From Siphonodentalium dalli (taxonomy: Eukaryota; Mollusca; Scaphopoda; Gadilida; Siphonodentaliidae), in NCBI GenBank assembly GCA_032622095.1, contig CP136061.1:238190609-238254608 (forward strand): a DNA stretch of 64,000 bases, read 5' to 3'. The notes under the pieces were generated by a model. It made no database searches. It was not told where the DNA came from and saw only the letters and a list, made by a program, of their open reading frames with translations. Positions 22,022 through 34,430 of the stretch are shown in pieces (positions within the stretch are counted from its first letter, which is position 1; each line of letters begins with the position of its first letter). The translations under genes were made by a program, and so were the position numbers.

Positions 22022-23335
22022 CAGATCCATTTAAGTATATCAAGGCTTCTGTGATGTGTGTATGGGTTGATATATATTTGGGTTACGAACTTTCGATCAG
22101 GGTTTGCGCTTGCCCAAAACTTTAATTTGCTGAAAGTTTTACCAAAATGAGAATTTTTTGTTTATATTCTACGTTGACAATTATTTTCAGCATATTTTTC
22201 AACTTGTTGAAATTATTTTTATTGACCCAGTGAAAGTTATACACAACACATAGATAAGACCCCCAGAAATCATGTAACATGTGATTGCTGACTACAGACT
22301 TGAAACATTTTGGCCGAATGAAATTTTCTTTTGTCATTTTTGAAACAATTTGATGACCGACAATGTGAACCCTGTGTTACTGAACCTGGCTCATATATAT
22401 CTCCAGCATTACAGGATTCTGGTAGTTCCAGAATAATTGTTTGTAAAAAAGCTGAAAATCTCTTACAGTTTAAGAAAATTGTTCACAAAGGCTTCATAAC
22501 CTGGTAAATTGGGGTTACAAATATAATGAAATTAAGAAAAATGCATTTTTTTGTCCTAATCCATTCTATGTGTTATGGTACTATATTATTTTTATCTATT
22601 CCCTCACACGAAAGCCTTGCTACATTTTAAATCATGGAATTAGTGCTTAAATTTTCTGGTGAATGGGTCATCTTTGAGGCAACGGATTGTAGGTATATAG
22701 TGTGCACCATTGGGATGGATTCCAACCCCCTTCATTTTTTTGACAATTGGATTCCATCTCTTTCTATCAATTGGTTATGGGTATTAGGCATTGAATGCCC
22801 ATTTATTGACCCCTTTCCTCAGCGAAGTTACTTTGTTAGAATCATGGGTGGATTATTTATACATATTGAATGAAAGCTTTCGTATCGCAGGATTTTCAAA
22901 ACCACCACATTCAATATTTTCTGCATAAAATACAAAATGATATATATTCATATTTAAACAACTTAAAAAAATATGAAACAACTGCAGATAAAATTGGAAA
23001 TTTAGTGCAATGCCATGTCAAGCTTGTTCAAAAATGGAAATTTAGCTTATGTGCTTTATTTTTTCATGAACGCTATTGCTTTAAAAGTGTATTCAGGCTT
23101 CCAGAGCTATAGCTTAGCAACAACATATGTTTTTGAAACAAAATTTAACTTGGTGTAAACATATTTATTCCAATCATTATAACATATTTAAACATTTGAC
23201 AAACATTTACAGTAAAATAGAATAATATAGATGATCGATTGATTGGAAAGGGGATTAAACAACAAGCCCAAGGGCTTTTATTAAGTTTGCTCACAGGATT
23301 GGCATCTGCTCACTTAACATGTGGGGTATAAAGTA
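22022..23335. other. TFG 3' region, no further exon
   Basis: This is presumably 3' UTR and flanking DNA. No strong AATAAA lies close to the stop; the first clear one is near 23922, inside another element. Open frames at 22634-22873 and 22870-23112 have no recognisable domain and AT-driven composition. Confidence 0.4.
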
Positions 23336-23994
23336 AGGCCAAAAAAAAAAAGTGTTTTGGTTCTCGGGCAATTTTTTTCTTCAAATCAATGAGGGAGGGA
23401 GGGTTTTATTTTTATTTTTTATTTTTTTCTGCGCATAGTAAGCATGGGCAAAGGTAGAGGGAACTGTTATGCATTTAAACTCATTTAGTCTTATATAAAA
23501 ATGACATTGTACTACCAGTGTATGACTGGGATTACCTAACAATATATAATGCCCCTGACATTAACTACTGTTATTGTTTTCTAAAAACTGATACCTCCCC
23601 ATTCTAATATGTGATCCTGAATTTAGTCCTGTGCCTTTCAATTGTATAAAGTTACAATTAGTGTAAGTTGTTCACAATGACTAATTGTAAGAAGAGCATG
23701 AGGATCAGCTAATCATTTTCTTAATTGTAGTCATCTACTTCATGTTGTAAGCCTGCAGGTCACTTTTTAACACATTACATGTTAGAGCTCAATGCACACT
23801 AATATTGAACACATATCTGTTATGGACATGTTGATAAAATCAAAACAAAAAAAACAAAACAATTTTATTTTTCAAATTTATTTTTTCGTAAGTTTTTTTG
23901 TCATAACATCAGGCATTGCAATAAAAAGGCCTAATGCGGCCCTTTTTATTCAATGCGGCGGGGCCTGAGAACCAAAACTTTTTTTTTTTGGCCT
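23336..23994. mobile_element. Inverted-repeat element with AGGCCAAAAA ends, 659 bp
   Basis: The left AAAAGTGTTTTGGTTCTCGGG and the right CCTGAGAACCAAAACTTTTT form ~30 bp inverted ends beginning AGGCC. The target duplication is unclear (AAGTA on the left, AAGCT on the right). No coding frame. Confidence 0.6.
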
Positions 23995-24370
23995 AAGCTT
24001 ATTAGTATGAAACAATGTTATTGTTATTGTGAAATTAACACTAATTGGTAGTCTCCTAAATTATCAAATAAATTGAGGTGCAATAATTATTCATGATTTC
24101 TGAATAATCATTGCTATTAGAAATGAGGAATTGAATTATCATTATACGGTATACCAGACCACCATTCGTCACTACGGGTTATAATTTCAATAATGTTTTA
24201 AGTCAAAAGTGAATCGCGATACATATATCGTATCATGAGCAAAAATTGTGATATGTATATTATCATAGCAGGAGTGTAGTTTACATTCCTAATAATAAAT
24301 GAGTACAATATGCTATATCTAATGAGCAGTATCTTTAATGTGCCTCTTCTCAGCTCATACATGTTATTTT

Positions 24371-24780
24371 CAAGATTGTAAATAGTGTGTCTGTCATCAG
24401 CAGAATGCGGCCCCGAAAGGGTAAATTTATTGATGTTATCCCGCACAGCAGGCTAGCATCACCAAATTCATCCTCTGGGAACCTCATTATGCTTAGGCCT
24501 CAACTGCTATGGGAGACCTAGGACCAGATTGAAGTTCCTCAGTTGAAGTTTATGATATTCACCCATTGGTCACCTCGATTATGCATTTTATCTTCTGCAA
24601 ATTAGGGGATATAGAAACTTCCCAGAAGGGAAAAGTAACTAACAACAATGTTAATTTGAGACTATAGATACTTCCAAAAAGATGAGACCAAAGCAGAATG
24701 AGGTTTCCAGAGGGTGAATTTGGGATCCACCCTCTGGGGACCTCAGTCTGCAAACAACAGATACACTATTTGCAGACTTG
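24371..24780. mobile_element. hAT-type MITE, 410 bp
   Basis: The ends CAAGATTGTAAATAGTGTGT and ACACTATTTGCAGACTTG match the 11286 family. GTTATTTT is duplicated exactly at 24363-24370 and 24781-24788. The interior includes CTGGGAACCTCATTATGC and the CCATTGGTCACCTCGATTAT block also found at 540-640 and 5950-6000. Confidence 0.9.
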
Positions 24781-25583
24781 GTTATTTTACTTACCAGAAT
24801 CTAAATTAGCACACAAAAAATAGTAAAAATTAGTCTGGAACCCTGAATATATTTTAAAATTATAATAAGTTATAATTAAGTTATACACAATTTTTATCTA
24901 TAAATGTATAAATGTGAATGTATGTTTATATCTGTCCAAATTTGTCTGTTCATCTGTCCATGTCTCCTTTTGTGTGCCACAAACTCTGATTCTACTGAAT
25001 GAATAGAACTGCAACTTGTTACATTGAGGTAAATTTCCCTTGACATACTCTGTAATCACTTGAATGTGGTACTACATCACGTTCTCAGTAGTTATGCATC
25101 TCATTCTCGGTGTGCATTTTTCAATGCTGTCAAATATAAAAATAAAATGGAGCGTATTTCAAAGTAATTATATTATTTCTGCATATTATCAAGTAGACTA
25201 GGTATTCAGTCGGAGTTGTCGATATAAATGGAGGGTAGATGCCATGCTGTTGTGAGAAAAGAGTCGCACACAAGTACACCTCTACAAAATTTGTATTTGA
25301 ACACTGGAAAAAGTGTCATTATCTTATTTTATTGGTGCCAAAACAAGAGTTTTCACTCCTATTATTGTTGTATGGCATAAAACCATGTTCACACAATTCA
25401 GCATGAAACATATAAAAGTAGAAATGAGCATTTATTTCTGCCTTGAGATCACTACTGTTGTGAACATTCCGTACCAAAAGTTGTAAATCTTTTACTGAAA
25501 TAAAGGCTCAATTCTTCTTTATATGCCACTTTTATCTGTTGGGTGCTGAATCGTGTGGGCAAGATTAACACCGTGCAACAATG

Positions 25584-25984
25584 TTAACCCTTTACCCAAC
25601 AGAACGGCCATGTGCCAATGCATTCTCTTATATATGCGAGTCGACCATAGGTCGCCTCGCATATATAAGAGAATGCATTGGCTTAACACATTAAAAATTA
25701 TAAAATTGTTAAAGAATGTAAGAAAAAATGGTAAAAAGTGTTAAAAATAGATTTTTGTTTAGGCCAATGCATTCTCTTATATATGCGAGGCGACCTATGG
25801 TCGACTCGCATATATAAGGGAATGCATTGGCACAGGGCATAACTGTAACTATCACACTGTGGTCAAGGAGCCGGTTCCAATGATATCCATATTTGTATGG
25901 TTCTATTGAGACAGACCGAAGATATTTTAGGCTGTTGAAGCTTTATTTGGCCGGTTTTGGCCGGTTTGTTGGGTAAAGGGTTAA
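25584..25984. mobile_element. TTAACCC-type MITE, ACCCAACA subfamily, intact 401 bp
   Basis: TTAACCCTTTACCCAACAGA and GTTTGTTGGGTAAAGGGTTAA are bounded by TTAA. It carries two full palindromes (25615-25683 and 25761-25832) separated by TTTAACAATTTTATAA-type AT-rich DNA. It serves as the reference for reconstructing the split copy at 4204-7957. Confidence 0.92.
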
Positions 25985-26507
25985 ATGCAAAAACTCTTTC
26001 AATTATGCTGATAAAAGAAAATAATGACACTTTTTTCCAATGTTCGAATCCAAATTTTGTAAAGGTGTACTTTTTTGTGACACTTTTATGATAACAACAT
26101 TTTATTATATACTTGCCCATCAATTATAAGGTTTTAGCAGTGAGATATCATATAAGTGATATCCCACTAGTGAGATATCGATATCTCACTGGTATTATTG
26201 CGCCTGAGTGAATGCCATTCAACAAAGCTCAGACTTAAGCTCTAAACAATTTTACTCGACAAACGCGCTGGTTTCGTGAGGCAATTTTATATAAATATTT
26301 TTTGCATAATTTGTAAGACAATGAATTTTTTACGTTTATGTTAAATGATCGGCAAGTAACGAAAGTATATAATAAATACAAAATCTATTATTTTTGAGTG
26401 TTTTAAATATGGGACTATTTTTTTGGGCGTAATGTGTCAGCTTGAAATTTCTGATGTATTGACATTCTTTGGGGGCCATAGGCAAGTAACTAGAGTATAT
26501 AATAAAC

Positions 26508-26654
26508 AGAATATCCACACTTTTTCAGTGGATATGGGTTAATTCTCATTCGTGATGACAAAACATTTGAATTTCCACTCGTGGAAATTCAATGTTTTGT
26601 CATCACTCATGAGATATAACCCATATCCACTGAAAAAGTGTGGATATCCTCTAT
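26508..26654. mobile_element. Palindromic MITE, ~147 bp
   Basis: ATATCCACACTTTTTCAGTG and CACTGAAAAAGTGTGGATAT face each other around a second inner palindrome ATTTCCACTCGTGGAAAT. Arm identity is high. The similar terminal layout of the hairpin at 61548-61708 (GTTTTTGAGTGGATACC) suggests one family. Confidence 0.65.
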
Positions 26655-27059
26655 ATATCTACACTCCATTCCAATTGATAACACTATGACTGATTATCCA
26701 GTCTACTTGATAACATGGAGAAATAATACTTTGAAATATGCTCCCAATTTATGTTGAAATTCAGCAGTGTTGAAAAAATACACACCGAGAACGGGACATA
26801 TAACTACAGAGAATGTGATGTGGCACCGAACCACATTCAAGTGATTACAGAGTGTGCTTGAGAAACATGAGCATTTTCACCTTTATAGTATAAATAAACT
26901 AATTGCAAACATCAATACTTTACAGAGTTATTGTTCCTTGTTTGAACATAATTTTGTAATGAAAAGATCAGATAAAATAATACAGATAGTGTATGATATG
27001 AGGTATTAATAATTAGATGACAAATCTCTTAAGTTCCAGTTGCAGTAGGATTGTATGAA

Positions 27060-27750
27060 TACAAAGTGATTATTTTTGGTGTTGTATTATTGCTCAACCT
27101 TGAGAATCATAATGGGGGATTAGTGGACATGGTAGTGTGGGGGCAAGTGTTCAAAAACTGGTTCCTTGTATACTTTTTTAGTAGAAGCATGGCATGTATA
27201 TTTTCAACATCGGGATGGGTTGTGCTAAATAATTGGACTCTATTCCAATTTTTTAATGTCACGTGACCTCCAAATCCAAGATGGCTTCCATCACAAGCAA
27301 AAATCAGGATATTTTCGAGGATTTTTGCCCATGTTTTTGAGCAAATCTACCTCAAATAGCCGCGATATGTCCACAAATCATCCGATCCACTTGCCTTTAT
27401 GGTTAACTGGTTTAGTCGAAACAGCAGATGTGCTCAGGAAGGTCAGAGTAAACATTATGGGTTGTTTAGCGATTTTCGTTTTGAGGGCTAGGGGTGATTT
27501 ACAAGCCGTTTTTCACCATATCGGTACCCTCTCATCTTGTTCTACTTCCGGCTCGATAAAAAATTGGAATAGAGTCTTAAAAATCCCTCCAAACTGAATA
27601 GGTTATGAAAATCATAGTGGCTTGCTTCTACTAAAAAAGTATACAAGATCTACATTTGCCCCCACACTATGGGATCATGCCATCATTTATATTGATTACC
27701 AATTTCAGAACCTGGACAACGATTCCCCATTAATATCAGCAGATAAGTCT
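27060..27750. mobile_element. Inverted-repeat element, ~690 bp
   Basis: TGTATACTTTTTTAGTAGAA (27168) is the inverse of TTCTACTAAAAAAGTATACA (27626). The flanking GTGTGGGGGCAAGTG pairs with CATTTGCCCCCACAC, and AATGGGGGATTAGTGG with ACGATTCCCCATTAAT. The loop (27260-27600) has an open frame of 113 codons with no recognised domain. Confidence 0.6.
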
Positions 27751-27847
27751 AAACATGGGCAATGATCCTTGTACTTTATCTTGAATTTAAAAAAAGGACA
27801 CATATTTTTGTGATTTGCTAGACATCAAATAACATTACTAATTTACT

Positions 27848-28340
27848 ATAGATCATGCCTTGGATCTTTAATCTATAGCTCCCATACAAAACCTGAGAAC
27901 TTTTTGATGTTGTGACAGGGAAGTGTACAACATTGAAAAAAAAACAATGCAGGTAAAATATTTCTTAGTTATTAACTGTTCATTAGTAATGTACAGTTAT
28001 GTACTTCACTGTATGTGAAAGTCCCAACTCGAAATTTCACAGTTTAAGTGACTTTGTGAGTCATTTTGCTTTGCGTTGCTTACAATTATGGAATTTCTCC
28101 CAGGTTAAATGTTTTATGTTTATCAGCTCACAAAAGTAAAAAAAATACCAATCTTGAGCTGGAAATCATCTAATGTGAAGTAGATTATTCAGGAACAAGT
28201 ATTGACAAAGAAATATATTTCCTGCCTTGTTTGTTCAATGCTATAAAATTCCCTGTCAGAACAGGTCACAACATCACAATATTTTGTACTGGTGGAATAT
28301 GATCGTATTATTAGATTAGAGATTCATGGCATGATCTAAC
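27848..28340. mobile_element. Palindromic element family AGATCATG, copy 1
   Basis: The left GATCATGCCTTGGATCT pairs with the right AGATTCATGGCATGATC. Inside, TTGTGACAGGGAAGTGTACA pairs with ATTCCCTGTCAGAACAGGTC, and AACAATGCAGG pairs with CCTGCCTTGTTTG. The second copy is at 29470-30010. Confidence 0.65.
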
Positions 28341-28569
28341 ATTACTAGAACTTTAAATATGTCCATACTTTCTAGCATAATTATGTTGGAGAAGACATTT
28401 TCCAATGAAATAGCAACTTACTTTTAGCCATGTCTGAATGCCTTCTTTGTCATAAATATAACAAGAATAATCAGAATGAAGTTTCACCTTTCTGAGATAT
28501 GTGAATTCTGTGAATTTTATATTTTGTTGAACATGAATAGAAACCGTATTATATCAGAGAGGCTGGGGT

Positions 28570-29111
28570 CAAGCCTGCAAATAGTGTGTCTGTCATTTGC
28601 AGAATGAGGTACACAGAGGGTGAATTTAGTGATGCTATCCTGCACAGTGGCCTCACATCACCAAATTAACCCTCTGGGGACTTCATTCTACTTGGGCATC
28701 ATCTTCTGGGAAGTATCTATAGTCTCAGATTAACATTGTTTTTAGTTAGTTTTTCCCTTCTGGGAAGTTTCTATATTCGCTGACTTGCAGAAGATAAAAT
28801 GCATAATCGAGGTGACTATTGGGTGAACATCACCAACTTCAACTGGGGAACTAAGGTCTCCCATAGCAATTGAGGCCAAAGCAGAATGAGGTCCACAGGG
28901 TGAATTTAGTTATGCTAGCCCACCATGTGGGATAGTGTCACTAAATTCACCCTGTGGACCTCATTCTGCTTTGGCCTCAATTGCTATGGGAGATGAATTT
29001 AGTGATGCTAGCCCCCCCCCCCCCCCCCCCCCCATGTGGGATAGTGTCACTAAGTTCACCCTCTGTGGACCTCATTCTGCAAATGACAGACGCACACTAT
29101 CAGCAGGCGTG
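28570..29111. mobile_element. hAT-type MITE, ~542 bp
   Basis: The ends CAAGCCTGCAAATAGTGTGT and CACACTATCAGCAGGCGTG belong to the 11286 family. The flanks GCTGGGGT and GCTGTGGT agree at 7 of 8 positions, a slightly worn 8-bp target duplication. It contains a homopolymer C tract near 29011-29033. Confidence 0.75.
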
Positions 29112-29469
29112 GCTGTGGTATCTGTGAAATTAAGTCTCTCCACCTGCACTCTTTATATAGATTCAGGGCTATAAAATAATCATTGTGAATTGAAAATCCC
29201 AGCCAACAGAAGCTTCTGCCATTAGAAATAAATGTTCTATTTACTAGCTCAGACTGGGACAAAAAGTTTTACTATTTTTAGAGCACTATACTTTTAACGG
29301 TGATCATTCAGGTGTTTTTTTTTCTATGGAAAATCTCTTTTAAATCACTTTTAGTTTGAACATGGGTGACGCTATTCATTTCTCTACATGATTTTCCATC
29401 ATTATAATAAATTTCTCATCAAATCAAGTTTCATAAAAAGTTCTGTTGTCAGAAGTGTTGTGACTTGTC

Positions 29470-30010
29470 TGGGAAAGAGATAGATCATGTCATGAATCTC
29501 TACTCTGGCTTATGCCCGTAGAGATCATGTTCCACCAGTTCAAAACCTTGCAACATTTTGATGTTCTGACCTGTTCTGAATGGGAACTTTATAACATTGA
29601 ACAAACCATGCAGGGAATATATTTCTTTGTCAATACTTGTGCCTTATTAATCAATTTCACAGTAGGGGCGTGGCCCAAGCTCAAAATAGCATGATTTTTG
29701 TGAGCTGATATCGCAATATACTGAATTGATTACCTAGGAAAAGTTCCATGATTGTAAGCAACGCAAAGCCAAATCAGCTCACTAAAATTCACCTAAATCA
29801 TGAAATCTATCTGGGCTCTTCACATACTGTGAAATACATTATTAAGGAACAGGAGCTATTTTACCTGCATTGTTTTTTCAATGTTATAAACTTCCTTGTC
29901 GGAGCATAACAAATTTCCTAGGTTTTGAGCTGGTGGAGTATGATCCCTACAGACGTAGCCAGAGTATAGATTCATGACATGATCTAGGAAAGAGACTGAT
30001 TCCTTAAAAG
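29470..30010. mobile_element. Palindromic element family AGATCATG, copy 2
   Basis: AGATCATGTCATGAATCTCT at the left pairs with AGATTCATGACATGATCTAG at the right. TATAACATTGAACAAACCATGC pairs with CATTGTTTTTTCAATGTTATA. It lies just beyond the hAT MITE at 28570 and matches 27848-28340. Confidence 0.65.
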
Positions 30011-30390
30011 ATGCCCCATCCAATTTGTCACTTGTAATTAATTGCAATCAACTCATCACAAGGACTCCAAAAGTGAACCCCCTTCTACAGTATTATATCA
30101 TTTTCTTAACGAAAACCCCATGTGTAATAACTGGGCAAGGAAACCGTAAACACTATTCATCATAGGTGATCTTTTTCATTTTGGCATGCCTCTGCCAATA
30201 CTCTGAACTTGGCGAAACTGTCTTTTGAAAGTGGATATCTAACTGTCAAATCCGCGCCATGAATGGGTTCTAACTAGCTTTATAGGTTCGACTTAAATGT
30301 TTTGGGACATAAAAAAAGTACTGTTAAATTAAAAGTTTTATGGTGTCAATTAGGACCAGGCATCTTTTAATGTTGAATGTATTTTGTGTA

Positions 30391-30606
30391 CAGTAATGCC
30401 CTAAATAATCTACTCCTTAACCACAGCAGAATTATAGGTAATTTTTCAGGATTTAGTTGGAAATATGGCTTGTTGCCATTCATCGGAAAGGGAAAGCTCT
30501 TGAGAGCTTTCCGATGAATGGCAACAAGCGATATTTCCGACTAAATCCTGAAAAATTACCCATAATTCTGCTGTGGTTAAGGAGTCGATTATTTAGGGCA
30601 TTACTG
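30391..30606. mobile_element. Tc1/mariner-like palindromic MITE, 216 bp, intact
   Basis: CAGTAATGCCCTAAATAATC and GATTATTTAGGGCATTACTG are perfect inverted ends, flanked by TA on both sides. This is the TA duplication of Tc1/mariner elements. The body is almost entirely self-complementary around GGAAAGCTCTTGAGAGCTTTCC. Confidence 0.85.
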
Positions 30607-31180
30607 TAAATAGTGAAGCATGTTGCTTTCTTATTTTTTCAGAGCGAGGCCTGGTGTCTTGCTCTATTGCTGTAAATAGATGAAAATTCACAAATTTCTA
30701 AAATATTTATTCACACAGTGAACAAATTATGGAATGTATTACATGTATGAGACTGTATCCCTGGATCATATTCATATGTATGTCTATGATGAATTAAACA
30801 GTGAAATGTTCCATATTAACTTATCAATTCTTCGTCCAAGGTTGTAGTTCTGATATTATCATGATATCCTGCAATAGAAATAATATATATGCATCTTCAG
30901 TATTGTTGATAGAACCATGGCTATGGTGTGCCAAGGGTGGGGTGACCCAATTTAAAATTCCCTCTAAAAGATACCTTGCATTTCAAATGAAATTGCATGT
31001 TCGTTGCTCAATAACTTTTTTTCTTATTTTTTGCCCATCTCTCCCAAAATGCATCTGGATTATGGTAATATATATGTAACTCCAGATCATCGCATGCCAT
31101 TTGGTCATGCAGGTTCCTCCTTGTTGAATACTTTAAAAAGACCCGAATTTTGTTTTTTTTAAAACAGCAAATTCCCCACT
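30607..31180. other. Intergenic DNA, nothing recognised
   Basis: No repeat family, exon or RNA gene was recognised. A 92-codon frame at 30801-31079 has no recognisable motif. Confidence 0.4.
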
Positions 31181-31189
31181 AACAAATTG

Positions 31190-31660
31190 TTGGAAAATAA
31201 AACTTATTATAAAACAACAATTTCAACCTATTGCTGGTGTGAAATTTCTTACTAACATGAAATTTCCAACTGTTGAGAATTTTGACCAAAGTTGGGGGGG
31301 GGGTGAGACATACCCCACCCTGCCCCAAACCCCCCAACTTTTTTTTACGGAGTTACTGCCCTTTATCGACTTAGAATTCATGCATGCTGTGATAACTCAA
31401 ACATTATTTTGATCTGATTGGAACCAAATTTTAATTATGTGAGTTTCTCAGCCCAATATACAGATTGAGTTGGAATATGGTTTGATATGACTTTTTTTTA
31501 TATATATCTTGACTTTTTTTTACGGAGTTATTGCACTTTATCGACTTAGAATTCACGCATGCTCTGATAACTTAAAACATTTGTTTTTATCTGATCGAAA
31601 CCTAACTTTAATTATGCGAGTTTCTCAGCCCATAATATATATTATATTTTAATTGAATTA
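31190..31660. repeat. Dispersed repeat plus two ~180 bp periodic units
   Basis: 31190-31330 is the reverse of the GTTGGAAATTTC repeat at 63700-63830, including GACCAAAGTTGGGGGG. After it, CTTTTTTTTACGGAGTTACTG and GACTTAGAATTCATGCATGC recur 179 bp apart (31348, 31527) with GAACCAAATTTTAATTATG, a two-unit array of the bivalve type. Confidence 0.6.
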
Positions 31661-32624
31661 ACAAAAAATTAGATTTAAATTTTTTTTTTTAATTTAATAA
31701 AAAAAAATACATTTCTTCATTGAATTGCTGAGACTCATTTAAACACCTTCTTGGGAACTACCGTGCTGATTAATCTGACGTATGGTGTGAAGCGGCCTTG
31801 GATGGTAGGTATTCAGATTGTTAAAATGTGACCGACCTATCAAAAAGAGCCAGACCTGGTGTCACACTTTCCAAGTGACCCTCCCATCTTCAACCGCCCC
31901 CATCCCATTTCCTCCCCTCGTCCACACCCTCCCCCTCCGCGAATTCTTGTCAATGTTATATATCATTTTTGTTTTGAGAACAATAAGCATTTTAAGGCAA
32001 CTTGAGTTAATTACCTGAACATATGCTATGTCTATTTTCATCTTATCTGACAAATTTTAATAAACAAAGTTCCACAGAGCATCAAATGTTTGTGTCCAAG
32101 GGTAAATGTATTTAACTAGACCAATGGAGCTCTAGGTACTTGGATGCTTGGACTTAATTTAGATCAAACCATGCCGAGATAGGAGATATAACACCCACCC
32201 ACTGCTCTACATGGGAAACTATTTGTGCTTTTAAATTTTAGTTTGGTCTGTATATATAGGTTCGTAGCATCATTCAGCAGTTATGATATCTCTTCAGTTT
32301 ATATAGGTGTTATGTCATCTGTATATAGGCTGTTAACCCTGTTTCATCAAAATAGTAAGGTTTGTAGCAATTACTACCATGTTGATAGCATACTTCTATA
32401 CCCTACGATATATAATATAGGGTGCCATGGCTGATGCTAACTAACACTTCCCTAAATTGTGTTGTTACCTATAGGGAACATGGTATCACATGCCATGGCT
32501 TAACTATTTTGGAATTCTAATGGGTCCGGAAAAAAATATTTGCAGTTCTTGTGAAATGTTCTGCTTAGTATAGATGAGAGTGACTGAGAAGTTGAAAACA
32601 TGTTTTAAAGTTATTTTTAATTGT

Positions 32625-32875
32625 ACAGAATGGCATTACACTTAAGCATAATGGAATTACACTTAAGCGTAATAGCATTATGCTTAAGCGTAATGGCATT
32701 GCACTTAAGCATAATGGAAATCTGAATTATGCTAAAGTGTAATGACATTATGCTTAAATTACATTACGCTTAAGCGTAATAGCATTACTCTTAAGTGTAA
32801 TGGAATTACGCTTAAGCGTAATGGCATTACGCTTAGGCGTAATGGCAATTACGCTTAGGCGTAATTGGCTATTAA
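32625..32875. repeat. Minisatellite of self-complementary ~20-21 bp units
   Basis: About eleven units of the form CATTACGCTTAAGCGTAATG follow one another, with small changes (ACACTTAAGCAT, ATGCTTAAGCGT, CGCTTAGGCGTA). Each unit is itself a near-perfect palindrome centred on CTTAAG, so every unit pairs with itself and with every other unit. Confidence 0.85.
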
Positions 32876-32999
32876 ATGTGAATTTGGCCTCCCATATATA
32901 GTCACTGTCTGAAGTAGAAGTCATCTAAAAAGTTGGAGATGTCATATATTAATGTTGTAATCTGAATGTATGTCACACCTTATGTCATGACTCATGATA

Positions 33000-34168
33000 T
33001 TACCATATAGCTGTTGAAAAATCCCAATTCATAACTAACTCGAGCCGCATGTTGCGATAACTTAAATAATTTGTATAAATCACTCTATTTTTTTTTCATT
33101 TCCATGTTTATGACGAAGTCCTCGTTTCGGTACCGATGGTTTATCGATTTGGAAAATATTAACGCCTTTTAACCATTCCATGTCTTTTAGCCTTTTCCAT
33201 TATTAAATAACTATATTATATTGATATATCACATGGCAATTTGCAACAACATAAATATAACTGCTTACACAATGATAGTTTAAATGTTTATTAATCCTTT
33301 TCTTGTGATCAATAAATTCCAATAGTTTTAATTGTGTAAATTATTATCTACAATAATTTTGTCTATACTAGATTATGATTCCGATCGTAGCAATTTATTA
33401 TCGCCAAGGGATGGGTTCTACCGGCAATCGTGATCGGCCTCTCAATAACTTTCTTTTAAATTATTTTCCAAGCTATTCCTTCAAATTCAGCTACAGTGGC
33501 ATTGACACTTTCATTGTTCATAAATATACTACGGTTGGAAAAATCAGTTCATATTGCGATAATATAAATTAAAATGTTACTGTTTTAGTTTCTTTTAAAA
33601 TCAGTTCATTTTACAAAAAAACTACGTGTTCGGCTAATTCAATGCAATTTTTTCCACATCTTGTATGATAACTTTCCTCTGTGCACTGGTATCGATCACC
33701 ATCGAGTATATTATATAGATCGATGGTATCACGAGAACACGTGAATTTCAGCATAATATCAGGTGCACACACTGTCCGAACGATATCCAAATTATATAAA
33801 TATACAAAAAAATCCGGATTCTTCCTATAAAAACAAGAACGGGCAAAATATAGGATATACTATTTACACATACACAGAGGTATTATGGATATCGTTCACC
33901 CAGTGCATGCATACAATTCCATCGAATATGCATTGTGTAAAAAAAAAAATGACAACGCGGATGTAATGGAGCTGACAGAAAGATTCGCTGGGTATAGATA
34001 TAATTATGGAATTTATCTGCGGCATAAAATAATGAAACTTGTACACATGGAGAGAGATAGGTCATAAAAAAAATATTTGGAAACGCGTCAACGGTAACGA
34101 CATAAGCTGACGTCAGTACGTTATGAAGCTAAACCGGATGTGAGCGTATATATACACGCCATACCACC
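33000..34168 (+). promoter_or_regulatory. Upstream region of the SLC16-like gene
   Basis: A perfect CRE-type octamer TGACGTCA lies at 34108-34115, 54 bp before the start codon. A TATATATA string at 34147-34154 is too close to the ATG to act as a usual TATA box unless transcription starts elsewhere. The rest is AT-rich and shows no recognised repeat. The promoter call is an inference from position and motif only. Confidence 0.35.
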
Positions 34169-34430
34169 ATGTCGCCAACGAAGAGATCTCGTTTATCAAT
34201 TAATTTGGATAGCTTTAACGACGTTGACAACAATCTAGTTGACATCGATACTGATCCAATTCAAGAGGAAGAGGAAGAAACTACGGGTATCCAAAAGGAT
34301 AGTCGAGAAGCATGGATAGTCTGCCTCTGTGGATATGCCACACAACTCAACTGCTATGGGCTGCTCCATGCGTTTGGTGTCTTCTTTGTTGCGTTCATTG
34401 ATGAATTCAAGGCGTCGAAATCAGAAGCAG
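34169..34430 (+). CDS. SLC16/monocarboxylate-transporter-like, exon 1
   Basis: The start ATG sits in a strong context (ACCACCATGTCG). The exon encodes residues 1-87: a charged N-terminal tail with an acidic run EEEEE (about 33-37), then DSREAWIVCLCGYATQLNCY and the first membrane helix (about 49-75), ending FKASKSEA. The place of DSREAW and SKSEA matches SLC16 proteins, where a conserved (D/E)G(G/S)(W/F/Y)GW motif precedes helix 1 and SKSE.AW links to helix 2. The usual DGGWGW form is not kept here. Donor GTATGT, leaving in phase 1. SLC16 proteins carry monocarboxylates or related solutes across the plasma membrane. The substrate cannot be told from the sequence. Confidence 0.85.

Larger units (their letters stand above)
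25030..26870. mobile_element. Foldback element, ~1.84 kb, with nested MITEs
   Basis: The left arm (about 25030-25245) contains ACTCTGTAATCACTTGAATG, GTGTGCATTTTTCAA and ATCAAGTAGACTAGG. The right arm (about 26660-26870) has the inverse of these in reverse order. A second inner pair (25270-25330 with 25990-26080, AGTGTCATTATCTTATTTTA versus GATAAAAGAAAATAATGACAC) extends the symmetry. The arms differ by many substitutions, so it is old. The intact MITE at 25584 and a hairpin at 26508 sit inside. Confidence 0.65.

Noticed and set aside
32625-32875. CRISPR-like array
   Set aside because: Units are contiguous palindromes without unique spacers, in a eukaryotic context.
34147-34154. TATATATA as a TATA box
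   Set aside because: It is 15-22 bp before the start codon, so a standard start site would fall after the ATG.
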